Below are positions 34,643 to 45,964 of a DNA stretch of 64,000 nt, piece after piece. The DNA comes from Saussurea involucrata (taxonomy: Eukaryota; Streptophyta; Magnoliopsida; Asterales; Asteraceae). The notes under the pieces were generated by a model. The model searched no databases and had not been told where the DNA came from. It saw only the letters and a program-made list of their open reading frames with translations. The stretch is from NCBI GenBank assembly GCA_033807775.1, contig CM066317.1:35839870-35903869 (forward strand), read 5' to 3'. Made by a program: the position numbers and the translations under genes. Numbering within the stretch: the stretch's first letter is position 1; every line of letters begins with the position of its first letter.

Positions 34643-37600
34643 TCTTCCTTTGTTTGCAGGTTAAGAAGGGTATCTGGTATCTTGATAGCGGATGCTCTAG
34701 ACATATGACCGGGAAGAAAAACCTGCTCACTGAATACAAGGAAAAGAAGGGTCCCTCAGTGACCTTCGGTGTAAACGGAAAAGGCCATACCCGAGGGTTT
34801 GGTGTACTCTGTAATGGAACAACAACCTTCAGAAGAGTCGCATATGTTGAAGGACTGAAGCATTATCTTCTAAGCATCAGTCAACTATGTGACAAGGATA
34901 ACAAAGTGATTTTCACCAAGGAATCCTGCTTTGTCACTGATAAAAAGGAGAAGATAGCTCTTAGTGGATACCGTATGGAAAATGTTTATGTTATAAATAT
35001 GGACTCTGCAACCACTGAGAACTTCTGTTTCTTCTCAAAAGCCTCATCTGATGTCAACTGGCTATGGCATAAGAGGCTCTCTCATCTAAACTTCAAGACA
35101 CTGAATACTCTTTCCTCTAAAGAGTTAGTTACTGGTCTACCTCAACAACCATACGCTAAGGAGTCTCTATGTTCAGCGTGTGAAAAAAGGAAACAAACAA
35201 AAGCAAGCTTCAAGTCTAAGCAAGTTTCCTCAGTGTCATCTCCTATACAACTTCTCCATATGGATTTGTTTGGCCATGTTAATAAACAATCCATCACTGG
35301 AAAGAAATATACATTGGTCATAGTTGATGAATTCTCTCGCTATACCTAGGTAATGTTTCTCCGTTCTAAGAGTAACACCCCTAAAGAACTCATCACTTTT
35401 GTCAGCAAAAATGGAAGTCCTGAATAACATGACCGTTCGCTCAATAAGGAGTGATCATGGGACTGAATTCAAAAACAGTTCTCTTGATTCCTTCTTTGAA
35501 AGCAAGGGTATTTCTCACAATTTTTCCTCAGTGAGAACACCGCAACAAAATGGAGTCGCTGAAAGAATAAATCGAACTATCATCGAAGCTTCACGTTCAA
35601 TGCTCAACGATTCTCATCTACCTACTCAGTTTTGGGCAGAAGCTGTCAACACTGCTTATTTCACTCAAAACAGGTCGCTGATTGTCAAAAGATTCAAGAA
35701 GACAGCCTATGAACGTTTCCATGGGAGAAAGCCTTCAATTAGCTTTCTTCACATCTTTGGATGTCAGTGTTTCATACTGAACAACAGAGATGCCCTTGAA
35801 AAGTTTGATCCTAAGGCTGATGATGGATTTTTTCTTGGATATTCTTCAATCTCCAAAGCCTTCAGAGTCTTCAATCGAATAAGACAAACTGTAGAAGAAA
35901 CAATTCACGTCACTTTTGACGAATCCCGTTCAGCGAACTCTAGACCTTCTGCTGACACTGAAGAACTAAATCAATGGATGTTTTCTCATCTTGGCGATTC
36001 AGAAGATGTTTCCACTCCATCTCATACTCATCCCGCTGAAGATGATGATCCTACTATCATCCCAAGCATGCAGACAAGTAAAGCTGAAACATCATGGGTC
36101 TCAGATGTTCCTCTTAACACTATGCATGCTTCTGAACCATCTATTTCAGATATACCATCCACTTCTCAGCAATCAGTGAATGAAATGACATCTGAACCTC
36201 TTCCTCTCTTGGCTGATATACCAGAAGTTGTTGAAGCCTCATCTTCAGCTCCTCCAGAAGTTCAGGTTGAGTCAGCTACTTATGCTCCAGCTCAACGATG
36301 GACTATAAATCACCCTATTGATCAGATTCTTGGTGATCCAAACGCTGGTGTTCAGACTCGACGAAGTGCAGGTAACATTTGTTTATTTGTTAACTTTATT
36401 TCTCTGATTAAACCAAAGAAAACAGATGATGCCCTCAGAGATCCAAACTGGGCCAGCGCTATGCAAGAAGAGCTGACAGAATTCGAAAGAAACAAAGTTT
36501 GGAAGTTTGTTCCAAGACCATCTGACAAGTCAGTGATAGGCACTAAATGGGTCTATCGAAACAAGTTAGATGGACATGGAACTGTAACCCGCAACAAGGC
36601 TCGTCTTGTTGCTCAGGGATACAGACAAGAGGAAGGTATAGATTACGACGAAACATTTGCTCCAGTGGCAAGACTAGAAGTCATTCGTCTATTCTTAGCT
36701 TACGCAGTACACAGAGACTTCAAGGTTTATCAAATGGATGTTAAATCAACGTTCCTCAATGGAAAGTTGAATGAAGAAGTCTACGTGGAACAACCTCCAG
36801 GATTCTCAGATCCTAAGCATCCAGATTATGTTTATAAACTGGATAAGGCACTTTACGGCTAAAAGCAAGCTCCTCGTGCATGGTATGACACTCTCTCCTC
36901 TTATCTCCAAATCGAAAAATTTAAGCGAGGTAAAATCGATAAAACTCTATTTTTCAAGAAAGTAAAAGGTCATATTATTCTTGTTCAAATATATGTCGAT
37001 GATATTATATTTGGTTCCTCTAACCCTGACCTTTGTACTCGTTTCGCTGAAAGAATGAAAGCAGAGTATAAAATGAGTATGATGGGTGAGGTAACATATT
37101 TCCTTGGCCTTCAAATCAAACAGAGTGAAAAAGGAACTTTCATTCACCAAGGAAAATATGTTAAAGATATGCTGAAGAAATTTGATTTAACTCAGAGTTC
37201 AGCTATGAAAACCCCTATGGCACCGCCGCTGACACTAAATAAGGATCCTTCTGGAAAACCTGTTAATGTCACAGCGTACCGTGGGATGATCGGCTCTCTT
37301 CTGTATATTACAACCAGCCGACCTGATATTATGTACGCAACCTGTTTGTGTGCACGATATCAAGCTGAACCTAAGGAATCTCATTTGATCGCTGTAAAGC
37401 GAATCTTTCGTTACCTTAAGGGTACTCCTAACCTAGGTCTTTGGTATCCCAAAGACTCAGGGTTTGATCTAATCGCCTATTCAGATAGTGATTTTGCAGG
37501 TTGCAAATTGGATAGGAAAAGCACCACAGGAGGCTGTCAGCTCCTGGGTGGAAAGCTGGTGAGTTGGACAAGTAAGAAGCAAAACTCAGTGTCCACCTCA

Positions 37601-37938
37601 ACCGCTGAAGCCGAGTATGTAGCCGCTAGAAGCTATGTTCTCAGGTATTGTGGATGATAAATCAACTACTGGACTATGACCTTCAGCTCTCGAAAATTCC
37701 AATCTATTGCGACAGCAGTAGTGGCATCGCTATAGCCAATAATCCAGTGCTACACTCAAAGACTAAACACGTCAAAATCAGGTATCATTTTATCAGAGAT
37801 CATGTGATGAATGGAGATATAGAACTTCATTTTATTCCAACTGACTTTCAGTTAGCTGATCTGTTTACCAAACCTCTTGATGAGACAAGATTCAACTTTC
37901 TCATCAACGAGCTTGGAATGTTGAACTTAGAAGAGTAA
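34603..37938 (+). pseudogene. pol: Sirevirus pol: protease, integrase, RT, RNase H
   Basis: Protease begins with WYLDSGCSRHMTG. The integrase finger has WHKRLSHLNFKTL and CSACEKRKQ, and the core has LLHMDLFG, SDHGTEF and PQQNGVAERINRT. RT has TKWVYRNKLDGHG and the catalytic QIYVDDIIFGSSN; RNase H has YSDSDFAGCKLDRKSTTGG and TSTAEAEYVAA, and the end is LADLFTKPLDETRF. Breaks: TAG 35347-35349 where Trp is usual, a frameshift near 35405 in an A run, TAA 36860-36862 in the LYG*KQAPRAW block, and a frameshift near 37640. All domains are present. Confidence 0.92.
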
Positions 37939-38894
37939 ATCTTCAGCGATTCACATTTGATCAGGGATAAGATAAACTTGTATAACCCTATTAATCATCT
38001 ACTCTATGAACAAAATTGATTTGCTGATATCAAAGTATATTCTCTCTTACTCGCTGACGTTTGCCTATGAATGCAAGATTTCAAAAAAAATTGCATCGCT
38101 AAATATCTCTTCCTTTCAGTGATACTTTGAAATTTCTAAACCTATCATTGATATTTATAATCAGTGCTTCATGTTTTCAAAATGTCCCTGAGCTTTCAAA
38201 ATCCTGAGACATCCTAAAATATGAAAGGACGTTTGTGACGTCATCACAACGGATAGACCATGGCACGCTTTTTCTCTGACACGTTCGCCCGTGTCGTTTT
38301 CCTTGACCAATCAAATTCAAGGGACGTGTCCGTGTCATCATGAAAAACTTTTCCGCTCATAGTTTTTCTCTCTCTACTCTCACTATAAAAACCCATTTGA
38401 GTTTATATTTTTACCTTTTACGCGAACATCATCTCCTTCAAGCAAGAACCACTATTGCATTTGAACAAACTGTTCATCTTCTCGTTCAACACTAAAGGTT
38501 AATATCTCTATTATTTTCCTTGCATAAACTTTTTTTTATCTTATTCTTGTTTTTAAAAGATCAAACAAACGAACTTTCATAAAATGAAATCATTTTCTCT
38601 TCATGATTTTATGAACACAATCTGGAAACAGATTGTTCTTCGAGTTTATAATAAAAATCTTAAAGTTGACTTTTCATATGTTTTTCCAGAATCCCTTTTA
38701 TAAAAGGAAACTGAAAAATAAGATTATTCACTATGTTTTGTACTCTTTTTGAAAACTAGAAAAACCCTAATCTCCATTAAGACATCTTTTTCTGGATTGA
38801 AAGTGAAAAACCCTAAAAACATCTTATTTTGGAAAATCTTTCCACATTAATACATCATTCTTTATCCTCTTCATGTTTATATGTGTTCTCAGAA
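37939..38894 (+). other. Non-coding spacer between pol and the third gene, Sirevirus
   Basis: AT-rich with no open frame. CACTATAAAAACCC at 38380-38393 and a CT-rich leader after it look like a core promoter for the downstream gene, an inference from position only. Confidence 0.45.
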
Positions 38895-41800
38895 ATGGCA
38901 TCTACTGAAGCTCCCACTGCTCAGTCCCCTACTACCTCTGACAAGGTTGAACTCGTCAAAGCTCCTCACGTCGAATTCGAACTCGAGAAAGTTACCTTTC
39001 CAAGAAATAATCCTTATGCCCTCTTCGATTTCCTTCCAAGAAAGAAGATTACTCACCTGGATGACGCTGTTATTTTTCTCCAGACCTGTCCTCTATCGAT
39101 AGCCCTGACCATCAATTCTTCAGCTCACAAACACTTACTAGCTCAGTTCTGGTATACTGCCAGAAAAGCTGTGATCACCTCCTCTAAAGACCCAAAAAAA
39201 AAGATCGATGTCATCCTCTTTGACACCGAACATGGTTCCTCCAAAATTATCCCTGGCTCTATCAGGTCTGCCCTCAACCTCCCTGGTAGTTCCAAGGAAA
39301 AACGCTTTGTCCCTCTACCAAATCCCACAAAAAACCCCGCTGATAGAGAAGCTCTCATTGCATTCTTTGATGCAATGAAGTATGTATGAGAAACGGGGAG
39401 AGACGGACTCCCTGAGAAGAAGTTGATTGCCATCAAGAAGTCCAAAATGCCCAGCGAGATGAACTCCATCTTCGCTCACTTGATCAGCTGCATGACAGCA
39501 AAGGTAGGTTCTACTGACCAAGCCTCCAAACCCCAGCAGGCTATGGGGTACTCACTGCTGAAGGGCCTTCACATTGATTGGGGAAAGATCATATTTGACG
39601 ATATGCTGCTCAGGGTGGATGCAACAGAGAGACCAACAACTGTTCCATATCCCCGGTTTATCAGCGCTCTCTTCCTACAAGGACTCGGGGAAGAATACCC
39701 GAAAGTAGGCGACCTGAAACTCTCTCACGTTGGTGCTAAGGTTCTCGACTTCAAGCCCCTGCCAAATGAGGTACGTCTTACTACTCTCTTATCTCTTCTC
39801 AACCCTACTTCTTCTACTTCTGCAGCTACCTCCACGGTAATCCCAACCGCTGGCACCCAGGCTGCAACATCCACCTCCTCTCGAAAGAGAAAACAATCTT
39901 CAACCCTACTTGGTGCCCCTAAGTCCAAGAAGTCCTCAAAGGAGCAACCCCCCAAGCCTTCCCAGGCTGAAGACTCCACGGTTCTCTCTTCACAAAAACC
40001 GTTGGAAAGTTCAGTGGTACGCTCTGCCACAGTCGCTGAATCCATCCCTTCCATTCCCACTTCAGCGTCTCTAAACGCTGAGGTTATTAACTTGGAACAG
40101 AACCTCCCTCCCTCAGTACCTCTAAGTACTGAGGAAGTAATTCTCAGCGGATCCAACGCTGAACCTGATTCCCAAACCCTCTTCTCAACCATCATTCCTC
40201 CCACTATCTCTTTGGACACTCTACCTATTTTCCCCCCATTCTCTGCAACAAACATCATTCTCCACTATACAAATGCTGAAGCTCTACAGAGGAGGATGGA
40301 GCAGAATGTAGGACATGCGGGCACTTCAAGGCGTCAACCTTCTGTGGAAGACGACTATGAAACTTTCTCAGGTCATCGGAACTTCGAAGACTTCACCAAC
40401 CCACCCGCAGGTATACACAAAAACATACACACCCCTCTATCTCAATCCTAAACTTCTGACTTTCCTTTGTTCACAAGTTTTTAACTGTTGCAGGTCCTAA
40501 TTTGGGAGACATCAACAACTCTCTCAAGGATTTGTCAACAAATGTGGAATCTCTCACCACCACTCTCTCTTCAAACTCTTCAGCGGTTACAAACGTTGGA
40601 GAGGCTCTCAAGACACTCACCACAGAGGTGAACGGCAAAGCTTCTAGTGCTGATCTGGAAAAGGTGGATGGATATCTTTCCAGCGTTGCTCATGCTCTTG
40701 CTGAAAACTCCACCTCCATCAACAATCTCAACTCCACAAACAGCACCCTCTCCACCAACTTCTCAGCCATGTCTAGCGAAGTCACATCGCTGAACACAGT
40801 GGTTGGTAACCTTTAGGGAGAGGTGTCTTCCTTAAAGATGGATGTAAGCACTGCCACCAACCTTCTGCAGCAAATCCTTGATCGCCTGAATGCTGCCACA
40901 TGTGTTCCCTCACATTTCACTAAGGTTGATCGCTGGCCTTGAAGACAGTGAGCCAAAGCATGCTGACATTGCTGCTGCTGCTACGGTTTCCTCCCCCACT
41001 CATCATGTGGAAGAGAGGGAGAAAAATCTAGAAGACCTTCCCCATAATGTTGAGGGGGAGATGAAAACTCAAGAAGACCTTCCCCATAATTCTGAGGGGG
41101 AGGGTATTAATTCTGATGTTGCTGATAAACCTCAGGGAGTTGAAAACCCTGAGGGAACCGAGAAACCTCCCTCTGAATTTGAAGGGGAGCAACTCGAGAG
41201 GAAGATGAAGCTGAAGCTGATGTCACAGAACCTTATGCTGATGAAGAAGAATCTGATGATGAAGAAGAAGACGACTAGGACATCGATATCGCTGATGATG
41301 AACCATCATCATCCCCTAAAGATGATGATGATGATGATGATGCCGACGATGATGATGATATCGACTGCTCCTTCCAATCGATCAAAAGAACCCCTGCTCT
41401 CAAGAGGATAATCATCACCGATTCTTCAGGGGAGGGACCAAGAAAAATCCTGCGGCGACCGAAGCCGATAAGGGTAAAAACAAAGGCATCGCTACAGGAG
41501 GCAATCTGACGATCTTGCTTCGAAAGCCAGTTTGTCAGTCCTCTCCCCTGCTTGAGGATCCAGCGGAAGTTCCTCCAGCTACTACAACAAAAATAAATCC
41601 AGCCCCGAGTGCTGAAGAAATAATCCCAGTCTTAGATTTCGCTAAGACTGATGACATTTTCGAAGGAGAAGAAGAGCTGCTCACACACGATAAAAGACCT
41701 TCCTTGGTTCCTCAAGTACCAAGTGAAGAAGAAACATAAAAAAAGAGTTTCTATGGTTCAGAAACTTGAAGCTCAACACCTTGTTCCTCATCACCTAAGG

Positions 41801-42589
41801 CATTTCACAAACAAAGAAATCGCTGAAGCTCTCAAAGCTGAACAAATCTTCGTTGAACGAAAGAAGATGTGCCACTACAGACAACATCCCTCAAGGATAA
41901 AAGCTGTAAATATCAAAGGGACATATGCTCTGAAAAACAATATAAAGGTACTGATCGTTAATGTCCAAATAGTCAGAGAAAATGGCCATAACAGAACTGT
42001 CTACATGTCAGCCATAAACACCTTTGGTCTCGCTGAATGGTTGGAGATGAGAATAGCAATTCAAAGATCCCGCTCAACTTTCAGGACCTATGTCGAACAA
42101 GAAATAAACAAACAGATCGACTTGGTTTCCTCAGCGGTTGATATTTCTTGTCCTCCACCAATTCAAAAGAAGCGAGTTGCTCCAAAGAAGAAGACCCCTT
42201 TATGTCCAGGCCCGACAATAGGAAACAAGACAGGGATTGAATTCTCTCGTGACGCAGTTCTTGGCCCTGCCCCTGACCTCTCCGGACTTGACGTATCTCT
42301 AGCTCCTGCTGAATCTTTCTTCCTTGCCAGAGTAATCATCAATCCTTATGGCATCTGCTTCTATGACTTCAATGGTCGTGAATGCTTTCAATGCATCTCT
42401 AAATTATACAAAACTCCAATCGAACAACTCATAGATTTACTATACTGGTGTGAGTACAAACAAAGTCTCTTCGGACAACTCCTGAAACCCCACATCTATC
42501 GTGAAGCAAAGAAAAGAAGGGATCAGGGAGTCACAGTCCCTGACTGGATGATCCCAGAGACTGATACTCTTGATGACCTGGTTAGCTGA
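38895..42589 (+). pseudogene. Sirevirus third gene in env-like position, with an intron
   Basis: ATG 38895 opens a frame broken by TGA 39387-39389 and then open to 40410, where a GTATAC donor occurs. A GCAG acceptor at 40493 gives an 83-base intron whose phases match. The second exon has long Ser/Asn/Leu coiled-coil-like sequence (SLTTTLSSNSSAVTNVGEAL), a TAG at 40814-40816, a frameshift near 40900, LPHN.EGE repeats, an Asp/Glu run (41190-41370) and more shifts. A well-preserved C-terminal frame (41740-42589) ends with NPYGICFYDFNGRECFQC. I see no membrane segment, so an envelope role is not supported by the sequence. The position is where Sireviruses carry their env-like gene. Confidence 0.7.
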
Positions 42590-42859
42590 TAGGATTCCTT
42601 GTAATTCTTCTATTTTTATCATCTTATATCTTTTGTACTTGTAAATTTTATTTGTTGTACTTGTAATTTTTCTACTTCCCTCTATAACTTATTCGAAGTT
42701 TAAAGAAAGATTTCAGCGAATGTACTTTACTCCATCAGTACTCAAAAGATCCCAGAAAACAGTAAAAGGGACAAATATTTTATTAGTTCTTTTTATCCTT
42801 ATGTTTTCATACTTAGCAATTTTCTCTTGTTGCTATGTCATAATCAAATAGGGGGAGAT
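42590..42859 (+). other. 3' untranslated end and polypurine tract of the Sirevirus
   Basis: AT-rich DNA ending in AAATAGGGGGAGAT directly before the LTR. This is a typical copia polypurine tract. Confidence 0.8.
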
Positions 42860-43823
42860 TGTTGACCCAAACCCTCAGTGATTTGATAATGACTCTTTAA
42901 GAATCACTTAGTGAAAATTGTAAGTAGACAATATGTATTAAAGTTTCACTATCGCTGATAAGTACTATATCTCTACAGTACCGTTGATAGGAAACTCATG
43001 CTCTTTAAATTACACATTCAGCGATACTATTCATCAATGAGACCTGAGCCTGTTCAGTCTTGTTGATGATCGCTGATAATCTTTTGTTGTTTACTTATAA
43101 TCCCGGAAGACAAGTTTCACGTCAACTATGTTCTACGCTGAAGTCGAAGATCAAGCCAAAGAACCAGCGACAAGTCTACTAATGAACTGATGCGGATATC
43201 AGCGAAGCCAAGATTTGTCCACTCAACGTGAAGTTTCAAGTAGAAGACTTCAGCGAACGCTGAACTTTATCACTCGTTGATAAAGATCTATTCAGCGAAC
43301 GCTGATCATCAAGTCTCCTCTACAAGTTACTTTTGTCTTTCCCCCTTGCACGCCTTCGTACGATAATGTCAGAATGGACATCCCTTTTGTCCAAAATCGT
43401 ACAACCAACTCTGATTCTACACTGTTCATCATGCAACTACTAGGTTGTCTACAAAGGTCAAACCATGCAACCAATCAGCTGCTGCCACGTGTAAAGTTGT
43501 ACTAATATGCAATAAATGCATGCAATATACAAGAAGAAACCTACTTCAGAAATGAAGTGCTCGGCCATCTTCTTCTCTCTACTACTTTGTGTTAGAATAT
43601 TATACTTAATATTCTTATCTCCTTTCTAACCTATTTCTAGTGCAAGAAAACTTAGTGTTTCTCTTAACTTGTTTAGATTAGGTTTATTCCTTAATCTTGT
43701 TCCGCAACAAGTTGTAAATTATTTGATACATATCAATAAACAATTTAGAAAACTAAATCTGTGTTTGTATTCAACCCCCCCCCCCCCCCTTCTACAAACT
43801 TGTATAACCCTCCGGGACCAACA
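42860..43823 (+). repeat. Sirevirus 3' LTR, full length
   Basis: TGTTGACCC...GGACCAACA, 964 bp, with a 15-base C run at 43775-43789. It contains several CAGCGAACGCTG palindromes and the roughly 210 bases missing from the 5' LTR. Confidence 0.92.
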
Positions 43824-44454
43824 AATAAGCCAATTGTTAAAATGTTATCTGTTTGAAATGATCAATGGAAGGTTATTGGAAAGTTTTGGAATGGAAAATA
43901 ACTGAATTAGGTAAAATCGATGAAATCCGAAAGATGATTAATCCGGATAGTATCGGACTCCGGATGTTTTCTGGATGGGGTTCCGGATACCGGATTTTAC
44001 CGGATTCCATATGGTTGCCCGAAATGTATCAGATCTGGATTGTACCAGATCTCGGATAGTGTCCGAATGATTTTTATCGGATTCCGAATGGGTCCGGAAT
44101 TGAGGTTTCCGGATTGTGATACCGAATACCGGATGGATCCGGACTTGAGAGTGCGGAATGCTTTTCCGGATTGAATTTTGGATGTGTTATCTAGTTAAGT
44201 TTTTCTTTAAAAAAAATAGGGGGCGCTGCCCCCAGACCCAGCAAGGGTGTTGCCGCTTGACCCCATCCGCTAACCGGGTAACGGAACCCCCGTGCTAAGT
44301 CGCCGAAGGGGGGGGACAATTGAGAATAAGGGTATGATGTATTATTTGGGATTCTTAGCTTTGAGAATATGATATGAAATGTTTTGTGCATTTGAGTAAA
44401 TATGCATGTATGCTAGTAAGTGTAATGGATCCATAGGCACTAGTATTATGTGAA

Positions 44455-44725
44455 CACGTGGAATAGGCGTGGACTAATCGTAATTCCCGTGTGTTAGATA
44501 AACATGGAATAGGCGTGGACTAATCGTAATTCCCGTTGAATTGAAATGAGGAATAGGCGTGGACTAATCGTAATTTGCATTTCGTATTAAGATGAGAAAT
44601 CGTGGGATAGGCGTGGACTAATTGTAATTCCCGATTTCTGTTGGGAGTAAATAGATAGGCATGTCTTAATTGTAATCTCTACTTCCACTCCAAGAAATAG
44701 GCATGGACTAATTGTAATTTCTTGG
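44455..44725 (+). repeat. GGCGTGGACTAATCGTAATTCCCG minisatellite in the solo LTR
   Basis: Six to seven imperfect units centred on AATAGGCGTGGACTAATCGTAATT, spaced 30-60 bases. A second local repeat of CCGGAT/TCCGGA words occupies 43935-44175. Confidence 0.85.
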
Positions 44726-45287
44726 ATATGAGTAATGATCTAGAATCCGTGGTGGTTCGTAGTGGGCTCTCGAACATGATAGTATGACTGACTTAGTGTT
44801 TGTCATATTCATGGAATCGGGTATGATCCCGTCATCGCAAGATGTTTATATGTAAGGTAAGAATGATGGCAACCCAGGTTTGTTTATACGCTTTGTTTAC
44901 ATTGGTTTCCAAAGCTTATAAAGTTTTAATTTGAAATTGGATGTTCTCACTAGGCGTAAGCCTAATCGTTTCAAATTAAATTTTCTTACCAGGTTCTAGG
45001 TTAGGAAAAGATAAGCTGGGATAAGCGTCGAGAGGTTCCTGAGTTATGCTTTTGATGACATGATGGAGAAGTTAATGGAAGTATTGATGTTTTGGAAATT
45101 TTGTAGACAACCTTTATAATCTAATTGTGCACGTTATGAATTAGATTAGTAGGTTGTTTATAAAAAGTTGGATGTATATATAAACCTTGTTATGACTTCT
45201 CCATTTATGTATGAAGTTTTTGGGAAATAGTTGTTGTGGACCTTGTAAAAGTAACGTTTAAATTTGTCCTGCTTTTTGGACGTTTCA

Positions 45288-45922
45288 CAACAATAGTTAC
45301 CATTCTAGCTTGAAGGCGACACCATTTGAGGCGTTGTATGGGAGGAAGTGTCGGACACCCGCATGTTGGCTAGAAGCGGGAGAAAAGCAGTTTGTCGGAC
45401 CGGAAATTATGCAAGAGACGGCCGATAAGGTCAAATTCATTAGAGAACGGTTGAAAGCGGCCCAAGACCGACAAAAAAGCTATGCCTATAAGAAGAGGCG
45501 ACCGATGGAGTTCCAAGTGGGAGACCACGTAATGTTAAACGTATCGCCTTGGAAAGGTTTAATCTGCTTCGGAAAACGTGGAAAGTAAGTCCCCGTTTTC
45601 TTGGACCGTTAACTATCTTGGAGCATATTGGATTACAAGCCTACAAATTGGATTTGCCGCTGGAAATGGATGGGATTCACCCTACATTTCACGTGATATT
45701 TACGGAAGTGTCTAACGAAGTGTGATACCGTTGTCGGAAATCCAAGTGGGCGACAACCGCTGCATTGAGGACCCGGAGGCCATTCTAGAAATAGAAGTCA
45801 AAAGGCTACGGCGCAAAGAAGTCGCGATGGTCAAGGTACAATGGAGACATCACCGAGGTGCCAATGTGATTTGGGAATCGGAGGAATTCATGAAGCGACG
45901 ATATCCTCAATTGTTCACGTAG
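45288..45922 (+). pseudogene. Chromovirus integrase C-part and chromodomain (continuation)
   Basis: It resumes the integrase interrupted at 30906 with NSYHSSLKATPFEALYGRKC and MEFQVGDHVMLNVSPWKG, then a frameshift near 45588. The chromodomain follows (EAILEIEVKRLRRKEVAMVK, then VQWRHHRGANVIWESEEFMK), ending at TAG 45920-45922. Chromodomains of this group are thought to direct insertion to heterochromatin. Confidence 0.88.
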
Positions 45923-45964
45923 CTAGGATTTCGAGGATGAAATCATTTTCAAGTTGAGGAGGAT

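Larger units (their letters stand above)
31394..43823 (+). mobile_element. Sirevirus-type Ty1/copia element, 12.4 kb (TSD AATAA)
   Basis: LTRs 31394-32167 and 42860-43823, primer site, gag, pol (protease-integrase-RT-RNase H), a large third gene region, polypurine tract, and AATAA on both sides (31389-31393 and 43824-43828). Copia order, a long two-knuckle gag and an extra gene between pol and the 3' LTR fit the Sirevirus genus. All three genes have stops or frameshifts. Confidence 0.88.
30907..45287 (+). mobile_element. Solo LTR (TSD CAACA) hosting a Sirevirus
   Basis: Outer ends are TGTAACACCTCG (30907) and GGACGTTTCA (45287), with CAACA on both sides (30902-30906 and 45288-45292). Subtracting the Sirevirus leaves about 1.95 kb without coding capacity: 30907-31393 and 43824-45287. 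This is the expected outcome of recombination between two LTRs of an element that once sat in the chromovirus integrase. The family of the lost element cannot be told. Confidence 0.85.

Noticed and set aside
39725..40258. 177-residue minus-strand frame
   Set aside because: It is the antisense of the Ser/Pro-rich part of the Sirevirus third gene, which explains its openness.
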